A DNA stretch of 64,000 nt from Polyangiaceae bacterium. GTDB lineage: Bacteria > Myxococcota_A > Polyangia > Polyangiales > Polyangiaceae. The translations under genes were made by a program, and so were the position numbers. The stretch is from positions 161,854 through 225,853 of the forward strand of contig JABFXY010000025.1 in NCBI GenBank assembly GCA_013361525.1. Reading direction: 5' to 3'. Every line of letters starts with the position of its first letter. The first letter of the stretch is position 1. This document shows positions 1 through 8,839 of the stretch, one piece after another. The notes beneath the pieces were generated by a model. That model did no database searches and was not told the origin of the DNA. It was given only the letters and a program-made list of their open reading frames with translations.

Positions 1-1
1 G

Positions 2-1078
2 TTCGTCCCGGTGCTCGATACCGACCGCTTCATGCGGTTTCATTCGATCGACGGGCTCTCGCAGGATGCATCGCTGCCCGCACCCGTTCACCGTGCGCCG
101 AACCACGGACCCACCTCCAGCGGCATTCGGCCAGACCCGGGTGGGCGACGCGGTCGCGGCACGCCAGTCGTCAATCAGGGCTCGGACTTTCACGGGTTCG
201 ACCTCGCGTGCCCGCCCGCCGGGCTGGTCAAGCCGGCAACGAGGCAAACCCTCTGTGTCGAGGCGCGCGGCTATTACGCATTCGACGCCCCGCTCGCGGA
301 CGGCAGCGGCAACCTCCGCTCGATTGTCCTCAATACGGCGGAAATCATCCCCGACGACGTCGGCACCGCGTTCGATCGCAAATCGAAAGGCAACATGTAT
401 CCCGAGCAGCTCCGCTGGCTGGCGCAGCAGCTCGCGGAGGACCGCCCCGACATCACGACCGAGGACAAGGGTAAGGATCTGTTCGTCGTCTACGGTCACC
501 ATGATTTGCGGTCGTTCTTGCACGACGAACAAGCCGAAGAGCTGCGCAAGATTCTGCTCGGCTCGCCGCGCGTCGTCGCATACGTGACCGGCCATCGACA
601 TGCCGACGACGTCGTCGAGTGGAAGCGCGAGGATGGGAGCTCGTTTTGGGAGGTGCTCGGCGGCTCGACGCTCGTCTATCCGCAATTGGGACAAATTATC
701 GACTTGTCCCAGGACGGCGCGAAAAACCTCTATTTGCGAATCTCGCCGTTTCGTCAGCAGCTCGGCGACGACCCGCGCGGGATCGACCCCACGCCCATTC
801 ATGGGCGGAGCGCCCCGCCGGCGATCTCCACTGCCGTCGCGCCGGTAACGGAAGACGATGCCGAGGCAGCGCCGCAAAAGCCGTCCGTTTGTGCCGCGTT
901 GGAAGACGGAACGAGCTTTTGCCATCGGCTCGCGCTGCGCGCGAGTCGCGGCCGGGAAGGGGCGCGGTTGGACCGTGTCGACGACGATTGGCGTGAAGAG
1001 GCGACCGCGGTCGAGAAGGCTGCGGGTGTCCTTCGTGTGGGCGTACGCGGGGTACCGAAGGCCTCCAAAAAGGAGTAG
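2..1078 (+). CDS. Metallophosphoesterase, C-terminal part (5' end outside window)
   Basis: The reading frame is open from the first bases, so the N-terminal metal-binding half (Asp-x-His and Gly-Asp motifs) is missing and the first visible codon is not a true start. What remains has the late calcineurin-like blocks: VVYGHHD at about residue 158 and TGHRH at about 193. These are the His ligands of a dinuclear metal phosphoesterase. A stretch with low family resemblance (residues 240-350) follows, ending in a basic tail. The next gene starts 6 bases after the stop and has its own ribosome binding site, so the two probably share a transcript. Substrate unknown. Call based on motifs; the exact subfamily is a guess. 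Confidence 0.7.
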   Translation, partial: FVPVLDTDRFMRFHSIDGLSQDASLPAPVHRAPNHGPTSSGIRPDPGGRRGRGTPVVNQGSDFHGFDLACPPAGLVKPATRQTLCVEARGYYAFDAPLADGSGNLRSIVLNTAEIIPDDVGTAFDRKSKGNMYPEQLRWLAQQLAEDRPDITTEDKGKDLFVVYGHHDLRSFLHDEQAEELRKILLGSPRVVAYVTGHRHADDVVEWKREDGSSFWEVLGGSTLVYPQLGQIIDLSQDGAKNLYLRISPFRQQLGDDPRGIDPTPIHGRSAPPAISTAVAPVTEDDAEAAPQKPSVCAALEDGTSFCHRLALRASRGREGARLDRVDDDWREEATAVEKAAGVLRVGVRGVPKASKKE

Positions 1079-1084
1079 CGACGA

Positions 1085-1372
1085 ATGCCGATGAGCGACG
1101 AGCAGCTGCGGAAGAAACTCGAGACCACGCTCGAGCCCCTCTACAAGGCCCATATGTCTCGACCGGATGAGGCGAGCTTCACCGTGACCGTCACCTCGAA
1201 GCCGAGCCCCGGCGAGGTGTTCGGCACGCTGGCGCTCGCGACCGTCGACCTCGAGGGCCTCGACTCCGCGACGAAGGCGTCGTTCACCAAGACGTTCAAC
1301 ACGCTCGCCCGAACGCTCGACCCGAAGCCGAACCGGCGCGCCACCGGCATCGATTACGTCGAAGCCGAGTGA
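1085..1372 (+). CDS. Small conserved-looking hypothetical protein
   Basis: A 95-residue soluble protein with no signal peptide, no membrane segment and no recognised domain. It is Thr/Lys/Glu-rich with an amphipathic start (MSDEQLRKKLETTLEPLYKA). The start is supported by AGGAG at 1071-1075, nine bases upstream of the ATG; a second ATG six bases later is possible. Its stop overlaps the GTG start of the following lipoprotein in a GTGA junction, which argues that both are real and translationally coupled. Function unknown. Confidence 0.6.
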   Translation: MPMSDEQLRKKLETTLEPLYKAHMSRPDEASFTVTVTSKPSPGEVFGTLALATVDLEGLDSATKASFTKTFNTLARTLDPKPNRRATGIDYVEAE

Positions 1373-2292
1373 TTCGTCCTCCGGTTCTCGCATCGTTCAT
1401 CGCCCTCGCCCTCGCCCTCTCGGTCGTGGGCTGCGCGCGAGGACCGTTGGTCGCGCCCGAGGGAACGTCACCCGAGGTCGTCGACGCCTGGCGGCGCCTC
1501 AACGAGCTTCGGCGCGAGGCGGGGCTCCAGGCCGTTCCCCTCGACGAAGATGCCGGTCACGGTGGTGCGCTCCACGCGCGGTACCTCGAGCTCAACAGGC
1601 GCCGCGTGCCTCGCGAAGATCCGTACAGCCCGCACTTGCAGTTCTTCGATTACACGCCCCACGAGGAGCTGCCGGGCAGGCCCGGATTTACCGACGAGGG
1701 GCGCGAGGCTGCGCGAAAGAGCTGCCTCGGCTACGACGGGACGGCCCGCGAAAACGTGGAGGCGCAGGTCGCCACGTTTCACCATCGAATGCCGCTGTTG
1801 AGCCCGGGCCTGCAATCCGTCGGAATGGCGACGCGAAGAAGCGGGGACGCCGTCTTTCACGTGATCGTGGTGGAGATCGACGGGGACGATTGGGCGCCGT
1901 TCGTTTACCCGGTCAACGGCCAACAGAACGTTCCGCTCGCGTTTACGACTGGTGAAAACCCGGAGCCGCGACCGGTGGAATGGTTCAATGGCTATGCCCG
2001 AGGCATGGCTCCACGTACGGGTTTCCCCATTACGATCGATTTCGGCGAAGCGAATGTTTATGGCGTCGAGGGCTCGCTCCAAAAGGCGGACGGCACGCCC
2101 GTCGAGGCCTACGCGACCTCCGTCGAGATGGCCTTTCACACCACCGGCGTCATTTTGCCGCGTCCGGTGCTCGAGCCGAACACGTCGTACGTCGCCACCT
2201 TCGACGCGACCGTCGTGACGTACGACGGTCGCTACGACCGCAAAGAATCGACGCGCCACCGATACACGACGACCTTCCGCACCGGCTCGTGA
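1369..2292 (+). CDS. CAP-domain (SCP/PR1-like) lipoprotein
   Basis: The N terminus is a lipoprotein signal: hydrophobic residues 7-20, then a VVGC lipobox, giving an acylated secreted protein. Residues 40-75 (LNELRREAGL, then a short region with H.A.Y) match the start of a CAP domain, where a conserved His/Glu set lines a cleft. The second half, from residue 180, looks like an Ig-type beta domain (ending VVTYDGRYD..TFRTGS). The GTG start overlaps the upstream stop by four bases. The CAP call rests on the helix-1 signature and secreted context; a catalytic role is not shown. Confidence 0.65.
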   Translation: MIRPPVLASFIALALALSVVGCARGPLVAPEGTSPEVVDAWRRLNELRREAGLQAVPLDEDAGHGGALHARYLELNRRRVPREDPYSPHLQFFDYTPHEELPGRPGFTDEGREAARKSCLGYDGTARENVEAQVATFHHRMPLLSPGLQSVGMATRRSGDAVFHVIVVEIDGDDWAPFVYPVNGQQNVPLAFTTGENPEPRPVEWFNGYARGMAPRTGFPITIDFGEANVYGVEGSLQKADGTPVEAYATSVEMAFHTTGVILPRPVLEPNTSYVATFDATVVTYDGRYDRKESTRHRYTTTFRTGS

Positions 2293-2304
2293 TCTCGGCT
2301 GCCG

Positions 2305-3282
2305 TCAGGCGGCGCGGCGCGGCGAGCCCGCGAGGCCGAAGCGCTTGCGCGCCCAAGCGGCCGTCTCCTCGATAGCTTGCGGCAGCGGCGTCGCCTCGAC
2401 ACCAAACGTCGTCCGGAATTTGGTGTCGTCGACGACGAAGGGGACCTCCCATTGGTAGATCATCTCGTGCATCTCCCGCATCATCGGTGAGACGAGCCCA
2501 ATGGCGCGGACCACCCACGAGGGGACGCGCGAGACGTTCACGTCCAGCCCGAGCGCGGCGCCGACCTTTTGCATCAATGTGCGCGTCGTCTCGGCGGCCG
2601 GCGTGGGCAAGAGAAAGACCTCGCCCGCCGCTTCTTTCCGGTCCCCGAGGATCGCGAGCGACCGCGCGACGTCGTCGGCGTACGTGTACGAGTGAGGAAG
2701 GTCCGGGTCGCCGAAGGCCTCGGCCGAGCGCCCTTTGATGATGCGCTCGAAGAACCGCTCGCTGAAGTACGAATAGGGGAGGTTTGCGCCGAAGAAGTCG
2801 CTCGCGCGGCCGATCGTCACCTCGGCCTCGCCTCCTCGATGGGCGGCGAGCCTGCGCTCTGCGAGCTTCACGCGGAGCTCGCCCTTTTTGCTCGAGGGCG
2901 CCATCGGCGTCCGCTCGGTCATCGGGCCATTCGGTTTTCCATACATGTAGAGGCAATCGAGCGCGACGAGCCTCGAGCCTGACGACGACGCGGCGCGGAT
3001 CCCACCCTCGGCGATCGGCAGGAGGAGATCCGGCCATTGGTGGTAGAGCGGGTTCATGCAGTCGTAGACCACGGCTGCGCCGCGACCGACCTCTTCCGCG
3101 AACCGCAGATCGGTGATGTCGCCGGACGCCCACTCGAGGCCCCGTCGCTGGGGGCCCGCCTGTCCCCGCCGCACCTGACGAACGCGATGACCGCGGGTGA
3201 GGAGGATCTCGGACAGGCGCGTGCCGATCTGACCCGCGCCGAGGACCACGTGGAGCTTGCCGTCGTCGTTCATGGGGCTCAT
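2305..3282 (-). CDS. NAD(P)-dependent epimerase/dehydratase family protein
   Basis: Rossmann-fold protein of about 325 residues. LHVVLGAGQIGTRL near the N terminus is the dinucleotide-binding loop, followed by GDITD (the conserved Asp contacting the adenine) and a YMYGKP.GPMTE stretch typical of extended short-chain dehydrogenases; the later region is substrate-binding. Two in-frame ATGs at 3282 and 3273 precede the nucleotide loop, and neither has a strong ribosome binding site. It diverges from a LysR regulator with inverted GCAAG repeats between them, so it is the likely target of that regulator. Substrate not predictable. Confidence 0.82.
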   Translation of the reverse strand: MSPMNDDGKLHVVLGAGQIGTRLSEILLTRGHRVRQVRRGQAGPQRRGLEWASGDITDLRFAEEVGRGAAVVYDCMNPLYHQWPDLLLPIAEGGIRAASSSGSRLVALDCLYMYGKPNGPMTERTPMAPSSKKGELRVKLAERRLAAHRGGEAEVTIGRASDFFGANLPYSYFSERFFERIIKGRSAEAFGDPDLPHSYTYADDVARSLAILGDRKEAAGEVFLLPTPAAETTRTLMQKVGAALGLDVNVSRVPSWVVRAIGLVSPMMREMHEMIYQWEVPFVVDDTKFRTTFGVEATPLPQAIEETAAWARKRFGLAGSPRRAA

Positions 3283-3288
3283 TCTGTG

Positions 3289-3346
3289 TCTTGCGTGGGA
3301 GCAAGACCATTGGCAAAAAAGCAAGGCATACTTGCATCAGCGCAAG
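3289..3346. promoter_or_regulatory. GCAAG/CTTGC repeat cluster, candidate LysR operator
   Basis: TCTTGC at 3289-3294 and GCAAGA at 3301-3306 form a perfect inverted repeat with a 6-base spacer. GCAAG at 3321-3325 and CTTGC at 3331-3335 form a second one, and a further GCAAG follows at about 3342. The cluster sits exactly between the divergent epimerase and LysR genes, running into the first LysR codons. LysR proteins bind interrupted dyads near their own promoters, so the role is inferred from position and symmetry. Confidence 0.45.
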
Positions 3347-4263
3347 ACATCGCCGACCTCCGCTGGGACGACGTTCGCCTGTTTCTCGTTGCGCTTCGGG
3401 GCGGCACGTTGGGTGTCGCGTCGGTGAAGCTCGGCGTCGACGTCTCCACGATGAGCCGCCGCCTCACGGCGCTCGAGGAGGCGCTCGGGACGAGGCTGTT
3501 CGATCGGACGCGTCAGGGGCTCGTGCCCACGCGCGCGGCCGAGCTGGTCCTGCCGGCGGCTGAAGCGATGGAGGCTGCATTGGCTCGATTGACGCGCGAC
3601 GTTTCCGGGCTCGAGGCTGCGGCCGAGGGGGTCGTCCGCGTGAGCGTCCCGCCCGGTATGGCGGACGCCTTCGTTGCCCCCGCATTGCCGCTCCTTCGTG
3701 CGAAGTATCCGCTCATCAAGATCGAGCTCGATGCGTCGGTGCGCGTGCTCGATCTCTCACGGCACGAGGCGGACTTGGCATTGCGATCCGTACGTCCCGC
3801 CGGCGCCGACCTCGTCGTGACGAAGCTGTCGACGTCGCCATGGGTCGTCATGACCTCGCCGGAACGCGCCCGTGAAAAGCTTCGAGCGTGGACCGACGCA
3901 CCGTGGATCGCGTGGGACGCGGACCTCGCGAGCATGGCCCCCGCGCGTTGGTTGACGAAGCATGTTCCGCGGGCCGACATCGCGCTTCGGACGAGTCATT
4001 TCGCGTCCCAACTGAGGGCCGCAGAGGCCGGCCTCGGGCTGGTCCTGGTGCCCGAGCCCTATGCCCGTGTCTGCGCGCTCAGCGCCGCGCGCCTGGGCGA
4101 GTCGCTGTTGCCGTCGGCCGAAGAGCTGCCGACGGACGACCTCTGGCTCGTCGGCCACCGCGCATTGCGAGAAGTGCCGCGCATCGCCGCCGTCTGGTCC
4201 TTTTTGGTGGAGACGTTTCGCGAGGGCAAAGCCGCCGGGCGGTCGCGCGTCGCGCCGGCGTGA
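3310..4263 (+). CDS. LysR-family transcriptional regulator
   Basis: N-terminal winged helix-turn-helix: WDDVRLFL, then an SRRLTALEEALGTRLFDRT block is the classic LysR recognition region, though TMSRR replaces the usual AVSR. A periplasmic-binding-like co-inducer domain follows from about residue 95. The frame is open far upstream, but a TTG at 3310 has GGGAG eight bases before it and gives the usual short lead into the HTH; a GTG at 3295 is the alternative. Divergent from the epimerase and convergent with the cyclophilin gene. Probably autoregulatory and controlling the epimerase (inference). Confidence 0.85.
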   Translation: MAKKQGILASAQDIADLRWDDVRLFLVALRGGTLGVASVKLGVDVSTMSRRLTALEEALGTRLFDRTRQGLVPTRAAELVLPAAEAMEAALARLTRDVSGLEAAAEGVVRVSVPPGMADAFVAPALPLLRAKYPLIKIELDASVRVLDLSRHEADLALRSVRPAGADLVVTKLSTSPWVVMTSPERAREKLRAWTDAPWIAWDADLASMAPARWLTKHVPRADIALRTSHFASQLRAAEAGLGLVLVPEPYARVCALSAARLGESLLPSAEELPTDDLWLVGHRALREVPRIAAVWSFLVETFREGKAAGRSRVAPA

Positions 4264-4272
4264 TGGTTTCGC

Positions 4273-4971
4273 CTATTCGGCTTTGCCGCTCGGCGCGCCG
4301 CTGCCGGATGGCTCCGGCGCACCCGCGTCGTCGACGAGCTTCGCGGTCTTCACGTAATCGAGCCGCGGAAACTTCTCTTTGAGATAGGCATTGCCTTTCG
4401 ACTGGATGGCGCCCTGGTTCGGCTGTTCGCCGTATTCGCCGTTCAGCTTGTCGGCGACCGCCATCCCATTCCCCACGACTTCACAAACCGGCGCGAAGCC
4501 CATCCCGTCGAGCCGCTTGTTGTTTCCGAAGTTGATGAACAGCTGTGTCGAGCGCGTATCGGGTTTGCCGGCCATCGCGAACGAGAGCGTGCCGCGCTCG
4601 TTCGACTTCGCCGGTTCGTCGGGCGCGATGTTCGCGTCCACCCACCTCCGGCTGACGCTCGGATCGCCGTGAATGCCGAATTGCGCGACGAACGGAACGG
4701 GCTGTTTCACCACGCGAAAGAATGCCGTGTCGTCGAAGAATCCGATCTTCACGAGGTTGTAGAAGCGGTCAGCACCATTCGGTGCCCAGGCGCGGTGGCA
4801 TTCGACGGTGAAGTCCCCGGCGGTGGTCTCGAATTTTGCGTGAAACAGCTCGGGGGCCTGCTCGGTCGCCCGGCTCGGATCGCGAAGCGGTGAATCCCCA
4901 CCCGAGCCCGGGCAGCCGTCGCACGAAGCGAGCACGAGCACCGACGAGAAGAGGAAGACCTTGGCCGACAT
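4273..4971 (-). CDS. Cyclophilin-type peptidyl-prolyl cis-trans isomerase, lipoprotein
   Basis: Signal MSAKVFLFSSVLVLASC ends in a lipobox, so the enzyme is exported and acylated. The mature part is a cyclophilin: TTAGDFTVE opens the barrel, FYNLVK.GFFDDTAFFRVV contains the catalytic Arg, and FINFGNN, LDGMGFAPVCEV close it. In the active site QFGIHGDP replaces the more usual GDP loop order. It ends in a short Ser/Gly/Pro tail. It lies 63 bases downstream of the HupE/UreJ gene on the same strand and could be the last gene of the long minus-strand run starting at 11.55 kb, where a second, parvulin-type isomerase is also encoded. Confidence 0.88.
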   Translation of the reverse strand: MSAKVFLFSSVLVLASCDGCPGSGGDSPLRDPSRATEQAPELFHAKFETTAGDFTVECHRAWAPNGADRFYNLVKIGFFDDTAFFRVVKQPVPFVAQFGIHGDPSVSRRWVDANIAPDEPAKSNERGTLSFAMAGKPDTRSTQLFINFGNNKRLDGMGFAPVCEVVGNGMAVADKLNGEYGEQPNQGAIQSKGNAYLKEKFPRLDYVKTAKLVDDAGAPEPSGSGAPSGKAE

Positions 4972-5034
4972 CCGGTAGGGACCGTGCGACGGGTCACGGT
5001 TCGGTGCAAGCACCGTCTCTCGCGCGTTGCGCGG

Positions 5035-6027
5035 TCAGGACCCGACGATGCGCTCGATGCACCACATCACGGCCACCGCGCCCATCGCGTGCCCGAGCCA
5101 GCGCTGGGCGGCGCCGCGCGTGAAAAAGCCGCGGCGTGCAGCGAGCATCGTGACGGCGGCCAAGAGGCCGACGAGGGCGAGCTGGGCGAGCTCGATCCCG
5201 ACGTTGAAGCCGAACAGCGCCAGGGGAACCTCGTTCTCGGGTAGGCCTGCTTCACTCAGCGCCGACGCAAATCCGAGCCCGTGCACGAGCCCGATGGCTC
5301 CACAGGCGCCCGCGAGGCGCGCCGCGCCTCCCTGCGCCTCGCCTTCACCGCGCACGACTTCCATTGCGAGCCAAACGAGGCTCGCGGCAATGCCGATCTC
5401 GGCCCATTGCGACGGCAACGCGAAGATGCCGAGCGCGGCCAGGCTCAAGGTCACGCTATGGCCGAAGGTGAACGCGGTGAGCGCGAGCGCGGCTTTGCGC
5501 CATTGGATCCCGAGGGCGACGATGCCGACGATGAACAACAAATGATCGAAGCCACCGAGCAGGTGTCTCGCCCCGAGCGCGACGTAATCGAAGAACGTCG
5601 CGAGCGCGCTCGGCCCTTCGGGCAACGTCACCGTGGGGGAGCCCGCCGTGACGACCGCGCGATGAACGAAGCCATCCGAGCTCTCCCAACGGAACACGAC
5701 GTCGAGCTTCGCGACGTCGAGGCCACGTATCGAAACGGAACGAAGGGAAAGCGGCTGGTCGCACCGGTATGACCGTGAATCGATTGCGCGGACGCCGTGC
5801 GCGCTCGTGCTCGCTTGCGTCTCGCTGCACCCGTCCGGCAGCTCGAGGGTGATTACCTCGGCGAGCGAGGCGGGCCGATCGATCTGGGCCTCGACCATCC
5901 CACCCGCACGTTCCACCAGCGACACGCCAATGGGATCGACGCCGTGGGCGAGTGCTGCAAGCGGCCAAGTGAGCGCTGCAATCAGGCAGACCAAAGCGAC
6001 GAATCGCGAGGAGAGGGCCTTCTTCAC
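5035..6027 (-). CDS. HupE/UreJ-family membrane protein
   Basis: About 330 residues. A signal/anchor segment (FVALVCLIAALTWPLAALAHG) is followed by an extracytoplasmic beta domain of roughly 150 residues, then six or so transmembrane helices starting at GARHLLGGFDHLLFIVGIVALG. The paired His in H-L-L-G-G-F-D-H is the metal-associated motif of HupE/UreJ proteins, and FGHSVTLSLA and GLVHGLGFA are the other family blocks. The family is linked to nickel or cobalt uptake, but the large N-terminal domain marks a different subgroup of unknown substrate. The GTG start overlaps the parvulin stop (GTGA), indicating translational coupling. Confidence 0.82.
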   Translation of the reverse strand: MKKALSSRFVALVCLIAALTWPLAALAHGVDPIGVSLVERAGGMVEAQIDRPASLAEVITLELPDGCSETQASTSAHGVRAIDSRSYRCDQPLSLRSVSIRGLDVAKLDVVFRWESSDGFVHRAVVTAGSPTVTLPEGPSALATFFDYVALGARHLLGGFDHLLFIVGIVALGIQWRKAALALTAFTFGHSVTLSLAALGIFALPSQWAEIGIAASLVWLAMEVVRGEGEAQGGAARLAGACGAIGLVHGLGFASALSEAGLPENEVPLALFGFNVGIELAQLALVGLLAAVTMLAARRGFFTRGAAQRWLGHAMGAVAVMWCIERIVGS

Positions 6028-6953
6028 CGGCGCGTCTCCAGCGTGACGTCGTAGCGCGCGCGCAACCTTCGCATCTCCACCTCGAAGCGCCGTTTTCGGC
6101 TCTCGCTCTCGAGCTCGGCGCGCGCGCGTTCGATCACCGCGGCAAGCGGTGGCGATTGCGCCTCGACGCGATCGTCGACGCGCACGAAATGGATCCCGAA
6201 GCTGGATCGAATCGGTCCCGTCCAAGCGCCCACCGGCGCCGCTTCGACCGCGGCGCCGAAACCTTCACCGGCGACGGCATCGAGCCTTGCCCGGGTGTAA
6301 GGGATTTTGCTGTCGGTCCATGGCCAAGGGTCCGACATCGAAATGGCCGATTGTGGATCCCTCCCGAGCGCGGCTTCGAGCTTCGCCGCGTCGCCTTCCA
6401 GGCTCGCGCCACGCTTTTGAGCCGACAGGAAGATTTGCTGAAACCTCGTCCGCGATGGCGCGCGATAGCGGGCCTCGTTCGCGCGCACGTACGACGCTGT
6501 TTCGTCGTCGCTGGGGCTCGAGCCGCCGGGCTCACGGGCGAGCTCGCGACGCGCATTCGAGAGAAGTCGCTCGCGCGCGATGTTGTCGCTCTCGTGCAAT
6601 CCGAGCGCGATCCCGCGGTCGACCGCCGCGTTCACGCCGGTGGAGACGTCCTCGATGACGCCGACCCCACGCAACATGCGTTCTCGCACGACCGCGTCGG
6701 AGCGAGCCCAACGCTCCCGTTTTGCGACGTCGAGCAGGATCGCCGTCTCGATCGCGGCATCGATTTGCGCAGGAGAAGCACCCTCTTCGACTCGCACGAC
6801 GACCGACCTTCGCTCCGCGTCGGCCGGCACGAGCCACCGGCGGGCGCCGAATAGGAGCGCACCCAGGACCACCAATCGCGCGAAGACGCGCGCGCGGCGC
6901 GGTCTCGATGATGCCGCTTTCGTCACGGGACGTACCAAATGGGGGAGCTCCAT
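6024..6953 (-). CDS. Parvulin-type peptidyl-prolyl cis-trans isomerase, membrane anchored
   Basis: 309 residues. After a short basic N terminus, one hydrophobic segment ([19 protein letters not shown]) anchors or exports the protein. A SurA/PrsA-like N-terminal helical region follows and then a parvulin domain ([14 protein letters not shown] ... [29 protein letters not shown]), with the typical Phe-Gly-x-His-x-Val end. The ATG at 6953 lies 31 bases inside the end of the DUF3604 gene, and its stop overlaps the HupE start, so three genes are packed end to end. It may fold the exported DUF3604 protein (inference). Confidence 0.82.
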   Translation of the reverse strand: MELPHLVRPVTKAASSRPRRARVFARLVVLGALLFGARRWLVPADAERRSVVVRVEEGASPAQIDAAIETAILLDVAKRERWARSDAVVRERMLRGVGVIEDVSTGVNAAVDRGIALGLHESDNIARERLLSNARRELAREPGGSSPSDDETASYVRANEARYRAPSRTRFQQIFLSAQKRGASLEGDAAKLEAALGRDPQSAISMSDPWPWTDSKIPYTRARLDAVAGEGFGAAVEAAPVGAWTGPIRSSFGIHFVRVDDRVEAQSPPLAAVIERARAELESESRKRRFEVEMRRLRARYDVTLETRR

Positions 6954-8839
6954 GCGCGCTCCTGCTGCGTCGGCTCGCGATCGCAGCACCCCTCGAAACC
7001 CTCGGTCACCGTCTCCGGGACGGCGCAATCGACCCCGCCGTCGATGCAGTAATACGCATGCCAGCGGCACGATGGATTTTCGAGCACGCGCGCGTAATAG
7101 AAGGCCGGCGAGCTCGGATCGAAATCGGGGTCCGCCCAAACGCCGCAAAGGACGTCCGCGCCTTCGCCCACCGGCTCACAGGTCGCGAGATCGACCGATG
7201 CGTCGTTCACCCCGCCTGCGACGTCGAAGACCTCGAATCGCGCGACGCCGCCGTCGAGCGACCCCTTGATGATCTGAACGCGCTGGAGCGCCGTGCCGGG
7301 CTTGTCTTGCGTGCCTGCGTCGCGCAATGCGGAGACGACGAAACGCGGCGGCTCCCCATTCGACGCAGGAAGGACGCCGCCCATCGGGACACCCTTGTCG
7401 TATCCCTGCTCTGGAAGATCCGAAGCGTCGCAAATGGCGGAGTCGTATCCATATCCGCCGAAGAACCGCAGGGTCATCCGAGGACCCGAGGTGCCGTAGG
7501 CCTCTCGCCTTCGCATCGCGGCGAACAGCGCTTCCCTCGAGTTCTCTTCGGCCCAAAGGACGGCGAGCCCACCCGGATTGAACCACGGGCGGTCGGGCAA
7601 CCCGGGCGGCAGGGAATCGCGAATGGTCAGCCCCGCGCCGCCGTGGCCGATGAACCGGTCTTCTTCCACGGCGCCGGGCGTTCCGAGGTGGGTATCGGTG
7701 CTGGCGATGATGCCATAAGCGAACGGATTCACCCCGAGCGTCGCAAATAGCTCGAGGCCTTTGCCGAGCGCGTGCCGAACGAAATCGCTCTCCACGAGCT
7801 CGTCCGGATCACCCCCGAGGGTGGCCGAGCTGAGCGAGGCATAAGGCATCTTCTCGAACGAGCAGAGCTCGTCGGAGGCGGTAGAACCGGGCAGGCACTC
7901 AGAGTCGCCTTTGTGTTGGAAGACCTCGACCAGCGGCTCGAGCTCGGAGCGCGCACGCGCATAGTCGGCATCGAATGGCTTCCCGGCTTCGTCGACCGTT
8001 TCGAACATCAGGCCTGAGCTGAGGTTCGAGTTGTGCGGGATCGTCAAGACGTCGCACGCCGTGTCGGTATCGAGGCAATCGCCGTGGAGGCGCTTCCACA
8101 GGCCTTCCTCTTGGCCTTCGTCGAAGTAGCCGGTCGGGTGTTTAGGGACGACGTGGTTCCGAAAGATGACGTTCCGATGCAGGTTGAACGTGCCCGGCGA
8201 GCCGGACCATTCGTATGCGACGAAGCTGGTGAACGTGCACGCATCGGTTCGGTCGTAAGCCGCCTCCGCCGCTTCTTGCACCTCGCGCCAGGCGTCGGCG
8301 ACGCTCTTCGCGCAGCCGCCTTCCGACTCCGAGCAGGGCGTCGCGTTGTCCGCCGATATTTGGTCGAATGCGAGCCGCAGGTTGAATACGTAGTACGCGC
8401 CGTCCGGATCCATTCGATAGGTTGCGCAGGCAGCGGTGTCGTATTCGGCGGAGCCGGGCGTCGTGCACCCTTGGACGACGCCGAGGAACTCCGCGTGATC
8501 GGTGACGGCCACGAAATCGAGCGGGCGCGAGAGCGAATGCGTCCGCATCGGATTGCCGTTTTCGTCATAAGGCTGAACGCCGACCTCTTCGCCGCGGGCG
8601 AAGCGATAGGCATCTTCTTGGGTAAGGCGATTGCCTTGGAGATTGGCGTCCAGCGACAAGGACGTATGGACGTGCAAGTCGCCGAAGTAGGCCGTTTTGG
8701 TCGGGTTGAAGTCCGCGCACCGGCCGAGCTCTTCCAACCGGGTGTCGGGCGGCGGCTGCTCCGTCGTGTCGTCCCCACACGCGGCGAGCGAGAGGCCGGA
8801 CGCGACGGCGAAAGCAGAAAAGCGCAACGGCAACCTCAC
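6923..8839 (-). CDS. DUF3604-domain lipoprotein (PHP/metal-hydrolase-like)
   Basis: 638 residues, with the GTG start in a GTGA overlap with the P450 stop. The signal sequence ends in LSLAACGDD, a lipobox. From residue 45, [12 protein letters not shown] is a His-x-His metal site like that of PHP hydrolases; [10 protein letters not shown], a TIPHNSN block, and [10 protein letters not shown] further on continue the DUF3604 pattern across the whole length. The last 60 residues are Cys-rich. DUF3604 proteins have no settled function. Its genetic coupling to a parvulin and to HupE/UreJ suggests an exported metal-dependent enzyme with a membrane partner (inference). Confidence 0.87.
   Translation of the reverse strand: MRLPLRFSAFAVASGLSLAACGDDTTEQPPPDTRLEELGRCADFNPTKTAYFGDLHVHTSLSLDANLQGNRLTQEDAYRFARGEEVGVQPYDENGNPMRTHSLSRPLDFVAVTDHAEFLGVVQGCTTPGSAEYDTAACATYRMDPDGAYYVFNLRLAFDQISADNATPCSESEGGCAKSVADAWREVQEAAEAAYDRTDACTFTSFVAYEWSGSPGTFNLHRNVIFRNHVVPKHPTGYFDEGQEEGLWKRLHGDCLDTDTACDVLTIPHNSNLSSGLMFETVDEAGKPFDADYARARSELEPLVEVFQHKGDSECLPGSTASDELCSFEKMPYASLSSATLGGDPDELVESDFVRHALGKGLELFATLGVNPFAYGIIASTDTHLGTPGAVEEDRFIGHGGAGLTIRDSLPPGLPDRPWFNPGGLAVLWAEENSREALFAAMRRREAYGTSGPRMTLRFFGGYGYDSAICDASDLPEQGYDKGVPMGGVLPASNGEPPRFVVSALRDAGTQDKPGTALQRVQIIKGSLDGGVARFEVFDVAGGVNDASVDLATCEPVGEGADVLCGVWADPDFDPSSPAFYYARVLENPSCRWHAYYCIDGGVDCAVPETVTEGFEGCCDREPTQQERAWSSPIWYVP

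Noticed and set aside
2150..3337. 395-residue minus-strand frame overlapping the epimerase
   Set aside because: Same strand, different frame; Arg/Pro-rich, no motif, while the epimerase frame has a nucleotide-binding loop.
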